DNA of 64,000 nt from Dasyornis broadbenti (GCA_013397935.1 VZRN01002233.1:1164805-1228804); one strand, 5' to 3'. Positions 29,401 through 40,476 are shown, counted from the first letter of the stretch. The notes: generated by a model not told the origin, from the letters alone. Numbers and translations are program-made.

Positions 29401-32400
29401 TAGCACAGTTTGTTCTGACAATATTAGAAACTAAGTAACCCTTAATTCAAAACAAGTATTTCACATTTAAAAAACAGCCATCTATGACAATTCACTAAGC
29501 AGAATGCAACAAAAAGGCCTCAGAAAATGATGCTCCTAAATGGTTAGTCTTTACATCAGCAATCTTACAATAAACAGGCCCTGAGCACATACCATCAGGG
29601 TTTTTGGGATACATTTCTTTCATTAATCTCCAATATTAGCAGCAGCAGCATCACTCACTCTTCTGTTCCTTTCCTCCTAAAATACATTCCCCAGGAGTCC
29701 TTTCAATGCAATTTTATCAGCATTTCCAGGAGGTCTCTCAGCCACATCCCTACGCACAGAGGCAGCAAGAATCTCTGCATTTGTAACAATCCATGGCTGC
29801 AAAGGAGGGTGGCAGGCACAGCGACTGTACCATAACCAAAATGCTGAGTTCTCTTCTCTCCTGCAGCACACGTACACACAGCCGGCGTCAGTGCCCGCCG
29901 CTCGCAACAGCAACCACAATGATGACACAAAATCTACAGAAAAAGCATGCATTACTCACTGGGTTTTATTCTTTAGCCTCTTCAGCATGTAATTCTTTAC
30001 AATGTAGTAGGTATGAAATGAAACATTTTCCCTTTATTCCACAGATGCCGCTGTGTGAATACCATTAGACACCAAGGACAATAGGCAGGATCAGCTCGAA
30101 CATTAAGAGCAAATATTTAATGGAAGACTGGTTACCCCCGTCTCTCCCTTTCACATCTCTGCCTCATGTATCCAGGCACGGGTGGTACTGGCTCCCTTGA
30201 GAGGCTGTAGCTAGCAGCTGAGGCACAACTAAAACATGGCATGGATGTCAAGGAGCTGATGTCACCAAAACAAGTATTTCTCTCATAAACCCGGCAATGC
30301 TGTTAGGGAACTCCTACAAATCTATGGAAATTGTTCAGCTGGATGTGCTGTGTTACACAATGCACTGCAGCACCAAGAGTGATAAATCAGATCAAGATCT
30401 GTCAGGGTAAACAAGCTGAGACTCCAATAACTAAGTTATAAAACTGCCAATCAGCTGCTGGGACCTACACACAGTCTCAGGAGCTCTGTCACTTCGGGGC
30501 ACAGGAGAGAAAACACCAGACACCTCTGAAACAACCTTGTTTTATTCAATTCTGAAAGAACAGTTCATCTACTAAAAAAGTGAAAGTTAATCCAAGACTG
30601 GTCTAAAAGTCTGCCGTCTTTATCAGCAAACACTGATCGAGCACCCAAGGCTCCAGTCCAGTAGATGCTGGGAACGCCTCAGAGAGGTCACATTCAGTGC
30701 CTGAGAAAGGACTGGGAGATGGTTCAGACATGCTGTCACCTCACTCACACAGCAGCACTGCCAGCACAGGGCAGCTGGAGGGAAGAGGGGTTATTTGTAC
30801 ACCAGAGCTGTGCACTTACACCAGGAGCTGGGGCTGGCTCCAACAAAAAGTGCAGAAATTCAGGAGCAAAGGAACACAGAGACAATATAAGTGCAGATGC
30901 TGGAGACTGTGCAAATTCTGTCTCACAGACAGCACCACATCAATATAAGAACAAAGGTTCTTCAAGCACAGAAATAACTTTCCTTAAGTCATGCAAATAG
31001 AATTGAAATATTAGTCACATAGTTTATTTCATTAATGGATTACAGGCTTTTATTTCAAGTTTTGCTGGCTCGTACAATCTCAAAACCGTATCAGTTTAAC
31101 AAAGGTGAGGATAGGTAGCAACTCTATCATTAAATTTCAACATAAATGCAAACCCTTCAGTCTGTATTCCTGTACTCTTCTTCCAAAGTATTACTGTTCT
31201 GAAGGAGCTGGAAAGAAAAACCTATAATTCTACAGAAACAGATTTGCACTTCAGAAGATCACAAACTATTGGAAAGAGCCACTCCATGACCTAACATGGA
31301 CACATCTGAGCAATAGATTGGAAACACAATTATTTCACAATTGAATAGTTTTATTTAATAACTCAATTTCAAACTGTCTGTAGTTCTGTAACAAACCAGC
31401 AGTCCACACTTGAACTGCTCATTTAAGTAGAAGATCATTTTGGATAGATCAACTATTTCACTGTTTATATGTCTCTGGAAAAAACCTGAGGCAAACTCAC
31501 AAGCTCCTTTATAGTGCAAACATGATGCTCCAGAAAACATATACATATATTACATAATATTCTCACTTTTAAAAGGATTTCCTATGAACATAACTACAGT
31601 GATTAAGACACAAAATAAGAACTTGAGATTTTCTGAAGCAAGGACAATATTTCAGTCCTGACAAAATAAATAGTCCCTTAAATGAACTGTATCACCAATA
31701 CCAGTAACGTTTCCATATGGTCCAGGTGCAATGCAGATGTTTATTGTGGGCCTTTAGCTAACAAGCAACAACAGTTGCCTTTAGCTAACATTGCACTGGT
31801 CTATGCTAAGTTACAATTTAAATACAGTTTAATAGCTCTGTTGCAAAAAGTAGTTATACAGAGGCCATAAGACCCAGTTTCCATGCAGCCCCACAGATGC
31901 AGAGAAGTAATGTGCAACAAATAAATTCATGAAACCATGAGAAACCTCACCAGAGATCCCTTATCAAGCACATCCAACTAAACAGGCTTTTTAAACAATC
32001 TCAGTGTGGTTCGTGACCTGTAAAACCATGGAGGGAAAAATACCCTACAGACACAATAACCAGGTCATCTGAGCCACTCTCAGCTGTGCTTTCTGTAGCT
32101 CATCTTGTGGCTTGAGAGAACTAAAACTTCTAACAAATTAACACGAAAAACTTTTCTACTAGAATATCTACACCTTTAATGAGTTCATTAAATTAGGTGT
32201 CTCAGGGATAATTTCTTTAACTCTTCTAATCCAAGTAGAAGACAGTCTTTATCTGTTGTCCTTGTTCAGCAAATTCGAGAAAATAATGTTGCACATTTAC
32301 TTTTTTTTTTTCCTTTCTAAAAGACAACTTTAATAACCTAGTCAACATGAAAACTTACCTGGTTTTTACATTTAACCTTTCATCTACTGCAGTTTAAATG

Positions 32401-35400
32401 TCAAAAAACATATTTGAACTGTAACTTTTTGGTATTTATTTCACCTCTCTCCATCTTCGTAGAAGTTCTCAATAGAGAAATTATTAATATCTTAGTATTA
32501 TTTCTCTGTTTAAAAATATTATTCACAACTACTACCACTGCACTACTCATCTTTAGCCAGTCTGTCAGTGTAAATCCTGATCAACCAAGTACTTTTCTCC
32601 TAGTATGCTTTTATCAGCAATTAATTTTATCTTCTCTTATATTTCTCAAGGAGAAGAGCAAAGGTCCTTCAAATTCTTCAGTCAGCTTTTCTTTATACTC
32701 CTGTGAGCAGCCAAGCATCATCTGGTACCTCTGGCACCCAATTATTCCCATTCCTTTCCTTAACATTTACCAAGATATGAACTAATGTCCTGATGCCATC
32801 CCTCTGTAATGAAAACTGACTATACAGCTATTTAATCCTTTTATCCCTGTGCAGTTCAGGCTATTGAAATACAGGTAAACCATATCAATTATGTGTGTTC
32901 CCTCTGGAGATTTATCTGTCTCTCAAGGATTATTTTTATAGAAATTAATAACCTTTTTATTAAAATGGCTGTATCTCCCTCTTCAGCACATCATTTCTCT
33001 TCCATTAAAGTTAAAAAACCCAAAAGAAGCACAAAAAAAGCAAAGGCCCACATTCAAATATGCATCTAAAATCCCATTGTCTTTTCCTCCCAATATATCA
33101 ACTACTGGAAACCAGTTTTAATTCTCTGAAACATTAAAACACTGTTACAACATCAATTTGTCAACAGAGAAGCTGCATAAAATGTAATACATTTCACATT
33201 TTTCTAAGAAAACAAAACAGACATACATGTATGTAGCACTAGATTATGAAAATCTTCTAATATATTTCTTTTCCACGTGATTGAAAAAAATTTAGCTAGA
33301 ATTTAGTAACATTTTAGTACTCACTGTCTTCTCCTGGACAAGGCATACCGGGTTTCTCTGGAGTACTTGGGAAAACTAAAACAAAAACATTAGATTTTTA
33401 AGATAAAATATTCTGAGTTGTACTTTTTCCTTAATTCTTGAATACATTTACACAGAACAGTATCTGGAAGCCCTTAAATAATTCTACATGAGAAACGATG
33501 TAATCAAAAGCTGGCTCCAGTTTGGCAGAAGCTTATACTGGAGTAAAGCATTAACAATCTTTTCAGTACAGAACTCAAAGCCTCCTGCACAGTTTCAGCT
33601 TTGGGCTCCAGTTCCCTCTTCAGCATCAAACTACACAGAAGCAGCTACACAAAGAATGATACTTGACAGGCAAGGGAGTCACTCCAACCTCACACTTAAG
33701 CAGCTGTTGGGATTATCAGGCACACAGGGGTTCTTGAACTGTGCAATACTTGCCATGAATAATCAGCCCTTCATCTCTGTTCTGACAATACAAACGGAAG
33801 GCTTCCTCCAGCTCCATCTGAGATGAGATGGTACAGGGGTCACCTAACAGAAAAAGCAACACACAGGCAAATTTACCACTGAAGAATTCAGTGGAGAATT
33901 TCAATTAGTAAAAAAATGTGCCACCCTCAAGGACTGCCTTTCTTTCAATCGCTTGATATTAAGCTGGCATTTTCATCAAAGCCAAAATGGAGCAACACAA
34001 TTATTCCTTCCAATTTCATCACAACTGAGTTGACAAAACTGTCCTATTGGTCTGCAACAGGATAACAGAAAACCAAAAGTGAACAGACATGCTTAAAGAT
34101 CCCCACATTGTTGTCTTTTCTGCTTGTGGTCACATTATCAGCATTACCTTGGGAGGGTTATTTTTGTTAAAACTGGATAATTAATCCATAAATCCACTTA
34201 ACCAGACACACGTAAAGTACAGTACGTCACAATGAGAGCAAGCAAAGAAGCACGGGTGTCACTCTGAACCCCTGTGCCTTTGTGGAACAGCCACCTTCCT
34301 GCAGCACACCTTGGGTGACATGCGGCCTTATAATATCCAGGCCAAGTGATGACACCACTGTCAAGCCACATAGTACAATTTAATTTTGTAGTTTTAAAAA
34401 ACGTTCTTATTTTGTAACATGATGCATCCAGGGTCCAGCTACCCCTCTCTGATGGCCACTGCTATTGATGATCTATAAATACAGCAATAATGCAACATGA
34501 AAGACAAAAGAATTATTTGTACTGCAAATCATCAATCCATATTTTTTTTATGTTTATGGGATTTTATCATGAGTGAGCTATTCATAGTTCTAAACCTTTG
34601 GATCTTGTCAAAAACAAAGAAATACTATAAAAGCCCAACAGAAAATCTATTGTCTTCATCTGTTGGTAGGTTTTGTTTATTCATTAAGCCATCGGCAATT
34701 GTTTGCTTTTAGATAGTTCAAAGAGAACATCTGTTTGTGCAATCAGTCAAATGAACTTAAATTCCATGTGGCAATAAGTGGAAACACTCATATGCAGAAA
34801 TAGGATAACTCACAAAACCCAGGAGGACTGAGGACAGCCAACACAGCAGATTGGCTGAAATTTAACAACTCAGACCAGGATCAGAAAAAGGTTGTATAAG
34901 TTTAAGCAAGACTAGAGGAAAATACTTACTAGAATGGAATCTAAATGAATCTGTTGTTCTAATTTAAGTAAGCTTCAAAAAGCCAGTACAACAGAGAGTC
35001 CAACCAAGAAACACTTCACAGGACACTCATGTCTTAGAATACTCGATCTCAGAACTCATGGGGTTTTCTTCCCTGCAATAATCTTCCTTTATTAGCAGGC
35101 ATGCAGTTCAACCAGCTAAGCACAGGCAATGTAATTATCCTCCATGTCCTTCTGATCAGATTACTTCTTATTACACCACCATTAAACTGAGGTTGGTAAA
35201 GTTGCCTCTGTCCTCTTGGTAGTCAAAAGATAAAGACTAAAATTTTAAAATATTAATACTACTCCTTGGTGTCTTAAAAAAGGCTGAGTCTTCTTTGACT
35301 ACTGGCTACCTCCTTCCTAGGTCATTACTTTGAAATTCCATTTACTCAAATAACACTATCAGCTAAGAAAGCTATTAGAAAAACCAAAACATACCATTAC

Positions 35401-38400
35401 AAATATTAGCCAAACCGGTTCAGTATTTTCCCACATTTCTGTACTCAGTTCTAGTTCTGCAGGCCATGGCTTTGACAAGTTGCAGAGGGGTTGTACAAAG
35501 CCTTCATTCCTACAGAAGAGAATTCAAGTGCTACTACAATCAACCCTGATGGCTTGAGTTTCATTTCTCCAAGCTTCCTTCTTGGTAGGGTTCTGTACCT
35601 AGGTATTCAGGAACAAAAAGTAACTCCACAGTATGATCATTGTTTATAGAAATTCCTCAGTGCCCCTTTTCTCTGCATCACAGTGAACAACAAACCCTGA
35701 GAAGTATTTCAGTCCAATACCTTCATCATCAATCCACTTGAGGGTAATTGGTTGCTCCTGTTGCAAGTTACACATCTCGCGCACTTCATCACAGAGTTGA
35801 GCATAGCTCATTGATGCATCCAAATTTGTTATCAGGATGTCCCTGGAGAAGATGAAAACATCAGGTTGTATCAGAAAATACCTGCAATTCCAACAGTTCC
35901 ATCTACGGATGCCAAGCTGCAGAATCATTCTTACAGAATGAGCATTCGTCATATAAAATACTCCCGCTATGCCAGCAGGATTACACCTCACAGTGCTTAG
36001 CTTAAAAATACTTCAGTATGGAGGAAATAAAGGTGTTAATTATTTATCTTTAATGCATATTTATTCTAGTGAGCCAAGTTCCCTTATTATAATTATCAGC
36101 ATTTGAAGTGCTGTTAAAAAACAAAATCAGATGCTTTTGCAAAAATTAGGTTTTTTCATCCAGGTACTTCTTCCATCAGGAGATAAGTAAAATCTCAATT
36201 ATTTTAAACTTTAGGCTTTTCCTCACATCCACGTTATTGTTAGAGATGAAGCTTTGATTAGTTGATGTAATTACAAAAGATGTAATTACAGGAAAATTCA
36301 GATAAAATCTCACTCAAATTCTGTATCTTGTGCTCTACTTTTGTAGAGTTCAGAGAACATAAACCCAGTACTGAACTCTGTAGGTAAGCTATACATTATC
36401 TCAGGCATTTGTGACAACAACTTTTGATATAATGAAAATCCACACAGTACTGTCAAAGCAGGTGAAATATTAAAGAAAGGAAAAAAGATTATGCAAAACA
36501 AAATCTGATGATACAAACAAGACTTTCTACTATTTTAAAAATATTTTCCCAAATAACTGACTCTGGCAAACCAATTAATCAACAAGTGCAAAAAGAAACA
36601 GGAGATGAACTTAAATCATTTCACTGCCTTCAAAACCTTCCAGAGGACAATTAGGAAATAGTTTTGTAGTTAACGGCTACTGGCATGTGTAATTCTTTCC
36701 CCTCTTAGTTTAATACAGAAAATGTATCAGAAGTTGTCCAACGTGACCGAGATAATTTTCCTATTTCCATATGTGTGACAAGTCCTTTTAGAAAAAATGT
36801 TATACAACGTATTCTGCCTACTTATGTCTTTCAGCCAGTAGTTGAACAGTACTACACTGAAATAAGAAACTTAAATTCTACAAGTTATATTTTAAATGAT
36901 ATGCATTAATAGCTTGCCAATTCGCCTTTGCTGAGAAAAATTACAATAAGCAAAACTCCAAAACAATAACCTTAAAGAACTGTACTGTTTCAAATTCAGA
37001 TTAAAAGCACTGCTACCTTTTCAAGTGCACCTTTAATCTACACTTTGTAAAGCTCTCGAAGAACAGCAACTTAATAATTCTTCATAACAGCAACAGCAAA
37101 AGAAATACATATGCTATGTGCCAGCCTGTAAATCCATATCATCTACCACAGTGAGAGCTATCAGGTGAGCTTGAGTTTAAGAACATTTCCTTGTCAAAGA
37201 AGTCATGTTTTATGCATTTATGAAACTAAGAGACCAAACTGGTTCTCACAGCAATGTTTGAGGGCTGGTGCAATGCCTTGCCCCAAGACAAGGTCACCAA
37301 CAAATGCAGCTCATTATTTAATGCACTGCCACCACAAGCCACTCATGAAATCAAGCAGCTGTACATCTGTGGTAACTGTGGACAATCACACTTTCACAAG
37401 TATCTAAATAATAGTCAAAAATCGAAAATATACTGTAAGAGAACACTCTAATATACACACTGCAAACTCCAAATAAAGCTGGCAACTACTGATCAGCCTT
37501 GAATTGTTAAAATTATTATAACAGATGTCATTCTACAGATAAATTAATGAACTTCATATCCATGATATCCATGTTCCTTTGAGATTTACTGTATTTAATC
37601 TCAACATCTCTACAGCCACACCAGTAATCAGGATACCAGGAAGTGAAAACCATTCCTTGTTTAACACTAAATAATCCCAGAAGACACTTTTAAAAAAAAA
37701 GTATTTTAAACTGGACACTACACAGTAATATGAAGATCTAATGACCAGTAAGTTCTGTATGAGCTGTTACAGCAAGAGAAATCATTGCCATTGACAGATC
37801 AAACATGTCACCACTTAGAACCAAGATAACACTCAGCAAACCAGACTGCACTACTGCTCTACTTCGGTAACCAGGTATAAACTAGAGAGGCAACTTGTGT
37901 AATTCTTGTTTCTTTATTGCAGTTATTTAGTTTTTCTTTTGTAATCTGGTCTGGCAGTTATTTCTGCTGCGCTATGCTAGGAACTCTGCCACACCCAGAA
38001 ACAGGAATACCTGAGATACTCAGCCTCCAGAGATACACACTAAACACTCACATATTTTAAACTTCCTCAAGCTTAGATTCCTAACTGGGATTTTAATATG
38101 GCATCTTTACCATTATTTTAATTTTAGCAAGTACTTCAATGAGCTTGTCCCTAATTCTGAAGTTGCCCAGTATCAATGATTTCCTGCAACCTGTCAAACT
38201 TGTTCAAAAGCTGAGTGTAGTATTGCAATGGAGATACTGAGATGATCAGTTACACAGGCTACAATGACAAAACGAGTAAGTTTTAACTCACACAATCTGA
38301 TCAGCAGAACAAAACCAAAATTCATGGAGCCTGGAACTCTCCCTTGTAAACTGACTTCTACAGACTTCACAGCTAATGCAAAAGACTGAATCTAGTGTTG

Positions 38401-39585
38401 CAGGAAAAACTACAGTAGTTTATTGTAAAACATGTTAGTAATTGCTTGACTTCTAACATTAACACAATTATTATCACCTTCCCCAATTCTGCACAGACAA
38501 GTTCCACAAAACACACTCCTTTCACTTTATATCAATACTACCTGCCAGCAAGCTACCCCAAATTATTTACACCCAGTTCTACTGGTGTTTGTAGTGCCTT
38601 CCCTTACGGAGCTGAGGCAGCTCTCCTACTGCATTACCACATTAAGACAATCACTCTAAAATTCTAAACTCAGGACATCAAACCACATGGCATTGATAAG
38701 TAGGTAAGTTTAAAAAGAAAGCGAGTTTAAAAAGAAAGCATATTTCAATAAAATTTGTTAAGTTATTTTCATAATTGCATCACATTTAATTCAAAACAGC
38801 ATTTTTCTACGCCATATTGTAAGAACAACCACAGTAGGAACAACATTTCCTTATTCAGCAGTAAAACATCAGAAAAGATCACTCAAGTCACTAACTAAAT
38901 GCCAACAAGTTCAGTCTAAATACTTCCAACCAAGTTTAAGGACCTACTTAGGCCAAATATTTAACTCCTCAAATGCCCTAAACTTAGTCTTTGAAGGATG
39001 ACAGCAGAGACCAAAGCAACATTATTTCACAAGGTCCTCAGAACTGCAGTAAACCAATTAGATTAAACACATCTGAAAATTCAAATTTCATGTTGTTGCA
39101 ATAAAACCTTCCTGTTTCTACTGACAACTAAGTGAAGTCATAAAGGACCATGACATTCTGATTATAGATAGGATAAAATGTAGTAACTGCATCTGGATGC
39201 AGGAGATGGACCTAGACGTGGCTGTAACCATGGGAATCAATAATCCATCAACCCACAATAACTCTGGGCTGTCAGTTATGCACATTTTCCCCCCTTTTGG
39301 GAGAAGCATTAATTAACTTTTCTTCTTGATCAGCATGCTGCAGGAGTCTGACCGGTATTTTAAAAGCTCAGAAGTTTACCTGCCTGATCTGACATTAATT
39401 ATAAATCCACCAATGCCCTGGTTACTCTATCACTAGGTCAGACCACTAACTCCTGCTCAATATGCTTCAAAAATAGACAGGGCACAACACAGAGGAAAGG
39501 ACACACTGACTTACCCATTGTAGTGTGTTTTTACTTTGATAAAGTCTTTGTTCAGATCAATTTTTGAGCCCATTCTGCTAGGCAT
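2384..39585 (-). CDS. PRKCZ: Protein kinase C zeta (atypical PKC), complete 18-exon coding region
   Basis: Serine/threonine kinase of the Par6-Par3 polarity complex and of p62 signalling. As an atypical PKC it does not respond to calcium or diacylglycerol. Eighteen coding exons keep phase throughout and give 592 codons plus TGA, the human length. Domains by residue: PB1 about 15-98, with Lys19 and the acidic patch at 62-66; pseudosubstrate 113-125 (RRGARRWRK); C1 finger 131-180 with complete H-X12-C-X2-C-X13-C-X2-C-X4-H-X2-C-X7-C spacing; hinge 181-250; kinase from about 252 with glycine loop GRGSYAKV, Lys281, RDLKLDN (Asp376), DYG (Asp394), activation Thr410, turn-motif Thr560 and acidic Glu579 in place of a phosphorylated hydrophobic-motif residue. 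PRKCI is excluded because the insert that iota carries between FDI and DNPD is absent and because GABRD lies upstream in the same orientation. The C-terminus is EETV, where human has EESV. Start: an in-frame TAA at 39595-39597 lies four codons before the ATG. Introns under 1 kb show nothing notable except intron 3. Confidence 0.97.
2686..2801 (-). CDS. PRKCZ: PRKCZ coding exon 17 (AGC tail, turn motif)
   Basis: The exon encodes residues 526-564 of the AGC-kinase C-terminal tail, with YGLDNFDTQF and the turn motif QLTPDD (Thr560). Residues 531-532 are Thr-Thr where human has Ala-Leu. The acceptor is tgtgtag and the donor gtatgt. Confidence 0.96.
2802..5537 (-). other. PRKCZ: PRKCZ intron 16
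   Basis: 2.7 kb separating the last kinase-lobe exon from the AGC tail. Nothing recognised. Confidence 0.55.
5538..5627 (-). CDS. PRKCZ: PRKCZ coding exon 16 (end of kinase C-lobe)
   Basis: The exon encodes residues 496-525, DPKERLGCQPQTGFADIK to SIDWDL. It carries the conserved arginine-containing DPKERLG segment that ends the kinase fold. The acceptor is ttccacag and the donor gtaaaa. Confidence 0.96.
6199..6278 (-). CDS. PRKCZ: PRKCZ coding exon 15 (kinase C-lobe)
   Basis: The exon encodes residues 469-495, VILEKPIRIPRFLSVKASHV to FLNK. KPIRIPRFLS agrees with human zeta, where iota has KQIRIPRSLS. The acceptor is gtaacag and the donor gtaaat. Confidence 0.96.
6780..6899 (-). CDS. PRKCZ: PRKCZ coding exon 14 (kinase C-lobe)
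   Basis: The exon encodes residues 429-469, FSVDWWALGVLMFEM to TEDYLFQ. FDIITDNPDMNTED lacks the short insert that PRKCI has here, so this exon discriminates the paralogues best. The acceptor is ttttcag and the donor gtacag. Confidence 0.97.
7349..7436 (-). CDS. PRKCZ: PRKCZ coding exon 13 (activation loop)
   Basis: The exon encodes residues 400-429. It holds TTSTFCGTPNYIAPE: Thr410 is the PDK1 target and APE closes the activation segment. The acceptor is cccgtag and the donor gtaagt. Confidence 0.97.
7899..8034 (-). CDS. PRKCZ: PRKCZ coding exon 12 (catalytic loop)
   Basis: The exon encodes residues 354-399 with the catalytic loop YRDLKLDN (Asp376, Asn381) and the magnesium-binding motif DYG (Asp394), the aPKC variant of DFG. 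The acceptor is atttcag and the donor gtagga. Confidence 0.97.
8667..8753 (-). CDS. PRKCZ: PRKCZ coding exon 11 (hinge of kinase lobes)
   Basis: The exon encodes residues 325-354, LFLVIEYVNGGDLMF through RKLPEEHA, which is the adenine-pocket linker and start of the C-lobe. The acceptor is ctttcag and the donor gtatct. Confidence 0.96.
8754..11719 (-). other. PRKCZ: PRKCZ intron 10
   Basis: 3.0 kb. Apart from the 13-base duplication at 8916-8941, no exon, RNA gene or repeat family was recognised. Confidence 0.55.
8916..8941. repeat. 13-base perfect tandem duplication in PRKCZ intron 10
   Basis: TGATGCATGTTAT occurs twice without a gap. Each copy contains ATGCAT. Confidence 0.85.
11720..11817 (-). 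CDS. PRKCZ: PRKCZ coding exon 10 (kinase N-lobe)
   Basis: The exon encodes residues 293-325, DIDWVQTEKHVFEQ to SCFQTTSR, including the alpha-C region with its conserved Glu. EQASSNPF and QTTSR are zeta-type, where iota has NHPF and QTESR. The acceptor is atttcag and the donor gtaaga. Confidence 0.96.
11818..14236 (-). other. PRKCZ: PRKCZ intron 9
   Basis: 2.4 kb without any feature that I can support. Confidence 0.55.
14237..14425 (-). CDS. PRKCZ: PRKCZ coding exon 9 (kinase glycine loop and catalytic lysine)
   Basis: The largest PRKCZ exon, encoding residues 230-292. It carries IGRGSYAKV (glycine loop) and the ATP-binding Lys281 in YAMKVVKKE. The stretch LGLQDFDLIRVIG fits zeta, where iota has FDLLRV. 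The acceptor is tatccag and the donor gtaaaa. Confidence 0.97.
14426..16374 (-). other. PRKCZ: PRKCZ intron 8
   Basis: 1.9 kb without any feature that I can support. Confidence 0.55.
16375..16427 (-). CDS. PRKCZ: PRKCZ coding exon 8 (hinge)
   Basis: A 53-base exon encoding residues 212-229, with RKHDTIKDDSE matching the human hinge. The acceptor is tttccag and the donor gtatgt. The intron to exon 7 is only 200 bases. Confidence 0.94.
16628..16709 (-). CDS. PRKCZ: PRKCZ coding exon 7 (hinge)
   Basis: The exon encodes residues 185-212, opening DSVMPSQEP and continuing into the acidic hinge DDKNDEADLPSED. The acceptor is ttggcag and the donor gtgagt. Confidence 0.95.
17821..17952 (-). CDS. PRKCZ: PRKCZ coding exon 6 (C1 zinc finger)
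   Basis: The exon encodes residues 141-184 with the remaining zinc ligands Cys144, 147, 161, 164, His169, Cys172 and 180. It ends in ATG (Met184) immediately before donor gtaagt. Met184 is the known start of the brain PKM-zeta isoform, so that codon is conserved here. Confidence 0.97.
17953..20766 (-). other. PRKCZ: PRKCZ intron 5
   Basis: 2.8 kb. The stretch 19600-20060 is AT-rich and carries a plus-strand octamer ATTTGCAT followed by TATAAAAG. Otherwise nothing is recognised. Confidence 0.55.
20767..20852 (-). CDS. PRKCZ: PRKCZ coding exon 5 (pseudosubstrate and C1 start)
   Basis: The exon encodes residues 112-140. It contains the pseudosubstrate SIYRRGARRWRKL, with Ala119 at the phospho-acceptor position, and His131, the first zinc ligand of the C1 domain. 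The acceptor is ccctag and the donor gtgagt. Confidence 0.96.
20853..33324 (-). other. PRKCZ: PRKCZ intron 4, longest intron (12.5 kb)
   Basis: No protein-coding exon was recognised. Homeodomain- and TCF-type motif clusters occur at 22500-22760 and 23510-23690, and a CpG-containing patch lies near 29820-29920. The remainder is AT-rich without assignable repeats. Confidence 0.6.
29659..29930 (-). other. PRKCZ: Candidate internal first exon for PKM-zeta in PRKCZ intron 4
   Basis: A small CpG cluster (about seven CpGs between 29820 and 29920) stands out in a CpG-poor 12.5-kb intron. A good minus-strand donor (AGAAGA-gtgagtga) follows at 29658/29659. Rodent and human PKM-zeta comes from an internal promoter, with translation from Met184, which is conserved here. 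A TGACG half-site (CREB-like) lies in the cluster. The upper boundary is arbitrary. Confidence 0.3.
33325..33375 (-). CDS. PRKCZ: PRKCZ coding exon 4 (linker before pseudosubstrate)
   Basis: This is the shortest PRKCZ exon, at 51 bases, encoding residues 95-112. It carries the family linker PGMPCPGED. The acceptor is ttttag and the donor gtgagt. The last base A completes Lys112 with the next exon. Confidence 0.94.
33754..33843 (-). CDS. PRKCZ: PRKCZ coding exon 3 (end of PB1; GC donor)
   Basis: The exon encodes residues 65-95 (DPCT to GLIIH), the end of PB1. The acceptor is ctgttag. The frame requires the exon to end at CATG, where the intron begins gcaagt, a GC donor. Only this join restores the family sequence IIHVFP. 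Confidence 0.93.
33844..35720 (-). other. PRKCZ: PRKCZ intron 2
   Basis: 1.9 kb. A CRE-like TACGTCAC near 34222-34230 is the only motif noticed. Confidence 0.55.
35721..35842 (-). CDS. PRKCZ: PRKCZ coding exon 2 (PB1 domain)
   Basis: The exon encodes residues 24-65, the core of the PB1 domain, including CDEVREMC and the start of the acidic OPCA patch (WIDDEG) that contacts the basic face of Par6 or p62. The acceptor is ttctccag and the donor gtattg. Phase matches both neighbours. Confidence 0.95.
35843..39514 (-). other. PRKCZ: PRKCZ intron 1
   Basis: 3.7 kb of AT-rich sequence. A 17-base duplication at 38707-38740 is the only structure noticed. Confidence 0.6.
38707..38740. repeat. 17-base tandem duplication in PRKCZ intron 1
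   Basis: AGTTTAAAAAGAAAGC plus one variable base occurs twice head to tail, with a single mismatch (final G or A). Confidence 0.85.
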
Positions 39586-39601
39586 GGTCTGTATTTAGCA
39601 G
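39515..39601 (-). CDS. PRKCZ: PRKCZ coding exon 1 (start exon)
   Basis: The ATG is at 39583-39585. The exon encodes residues 1-23 and two bases of codon 24, opening MPSR as in human and ending THYN before donor gtaagt. Bases 39586-39601 are probably 5'UTR behind a T-rich acceptor ending ttatttag. The first residues differ from human, but Lys19 of the PB1 basic face aligns. The exon is AT-rich and lies about 0.9 kb from the CpG island, so a separate non-coding first exon is likely. Confidence 0.9.
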
Positions 39602-40476
39602 CTAAATAAAATTACAAGTACGCAGAAATAAGTTGATTCAAGACAGATAACAGATTCTGAAGAGAAGAGCTTCACATGTGAAATGTTTCTGCTCCAGATG
39701 ATTCTCAATCCAGCTGCATAGATAAAAAAATCAGAATATTGATGAATATATACACACTGCTAAACGAGTTGTGTTAAATTTTAGAAATACAAATAGCTTT
39801 ACATGGAACAGCAAAAAATCAAAAGGAAAATGTGTAAGACCACTGACCTGCACAGAAATTAAATGAGATTGGTTAAAAATATCCTGTACAGTTTAGTTTT
39901 ACAGAAATATCCCAAACATTTGAGGATGTTTTCTTTAAAAAATCATCCAACAGCTCCCTCTGGGCTGAAAATACTCCACAGAAGTTTTTACTTAATTCAT
40001 CAACACAGCATCTTACTCTTTTCTCCCGAAGAATGGAGCAACTAAAAATAGTTTTTATGTATCTAGAACACTGAAGTCAATTACTATCGGTTACAAATTT
40101 ACTCAAGAGAAGCAGAAGAGAAACTCCAAGGGGCAATTTAACCTTTATGATTGGAGGCTGACAAACATCATGTTTATTCCGAATTACCACCTCACATATG
40201 AATACGCGTTCCCAGACACCTACCTAACCCCGCTGTCTGGCCAAGCTGGGGCACAAGTACTGGGGGAGCGGAGACCCCAGGACTCCTGACCCGACTCTGC
40301 CGGGGGGCTCAGAGGATCATGCGGCCCCTCCTGCCCACCCGCGGACTCCGCTCAGCCCCGGCCTGCCGGGAGCGGCCGGGAGGCGACACCGTCGCTCGGG
40401 ACGAGGTGGCGCCGGCACTTCCCCGGACGGAGCGGGCTCTGCCCGGCCTCCCTACCGGGACCACCCGGACTCTTAC

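Noticed and set aside
2384..39585. Alternative identity as PRKCI (aPKC iota)
   Set aside because: Zeta-specific residues occur in several exons (FDLIRV, SSNPF, QTTSR, KPIRIPRFLS), the iota insert before DNPD is missing, and GABRD is the upstream neighbour.
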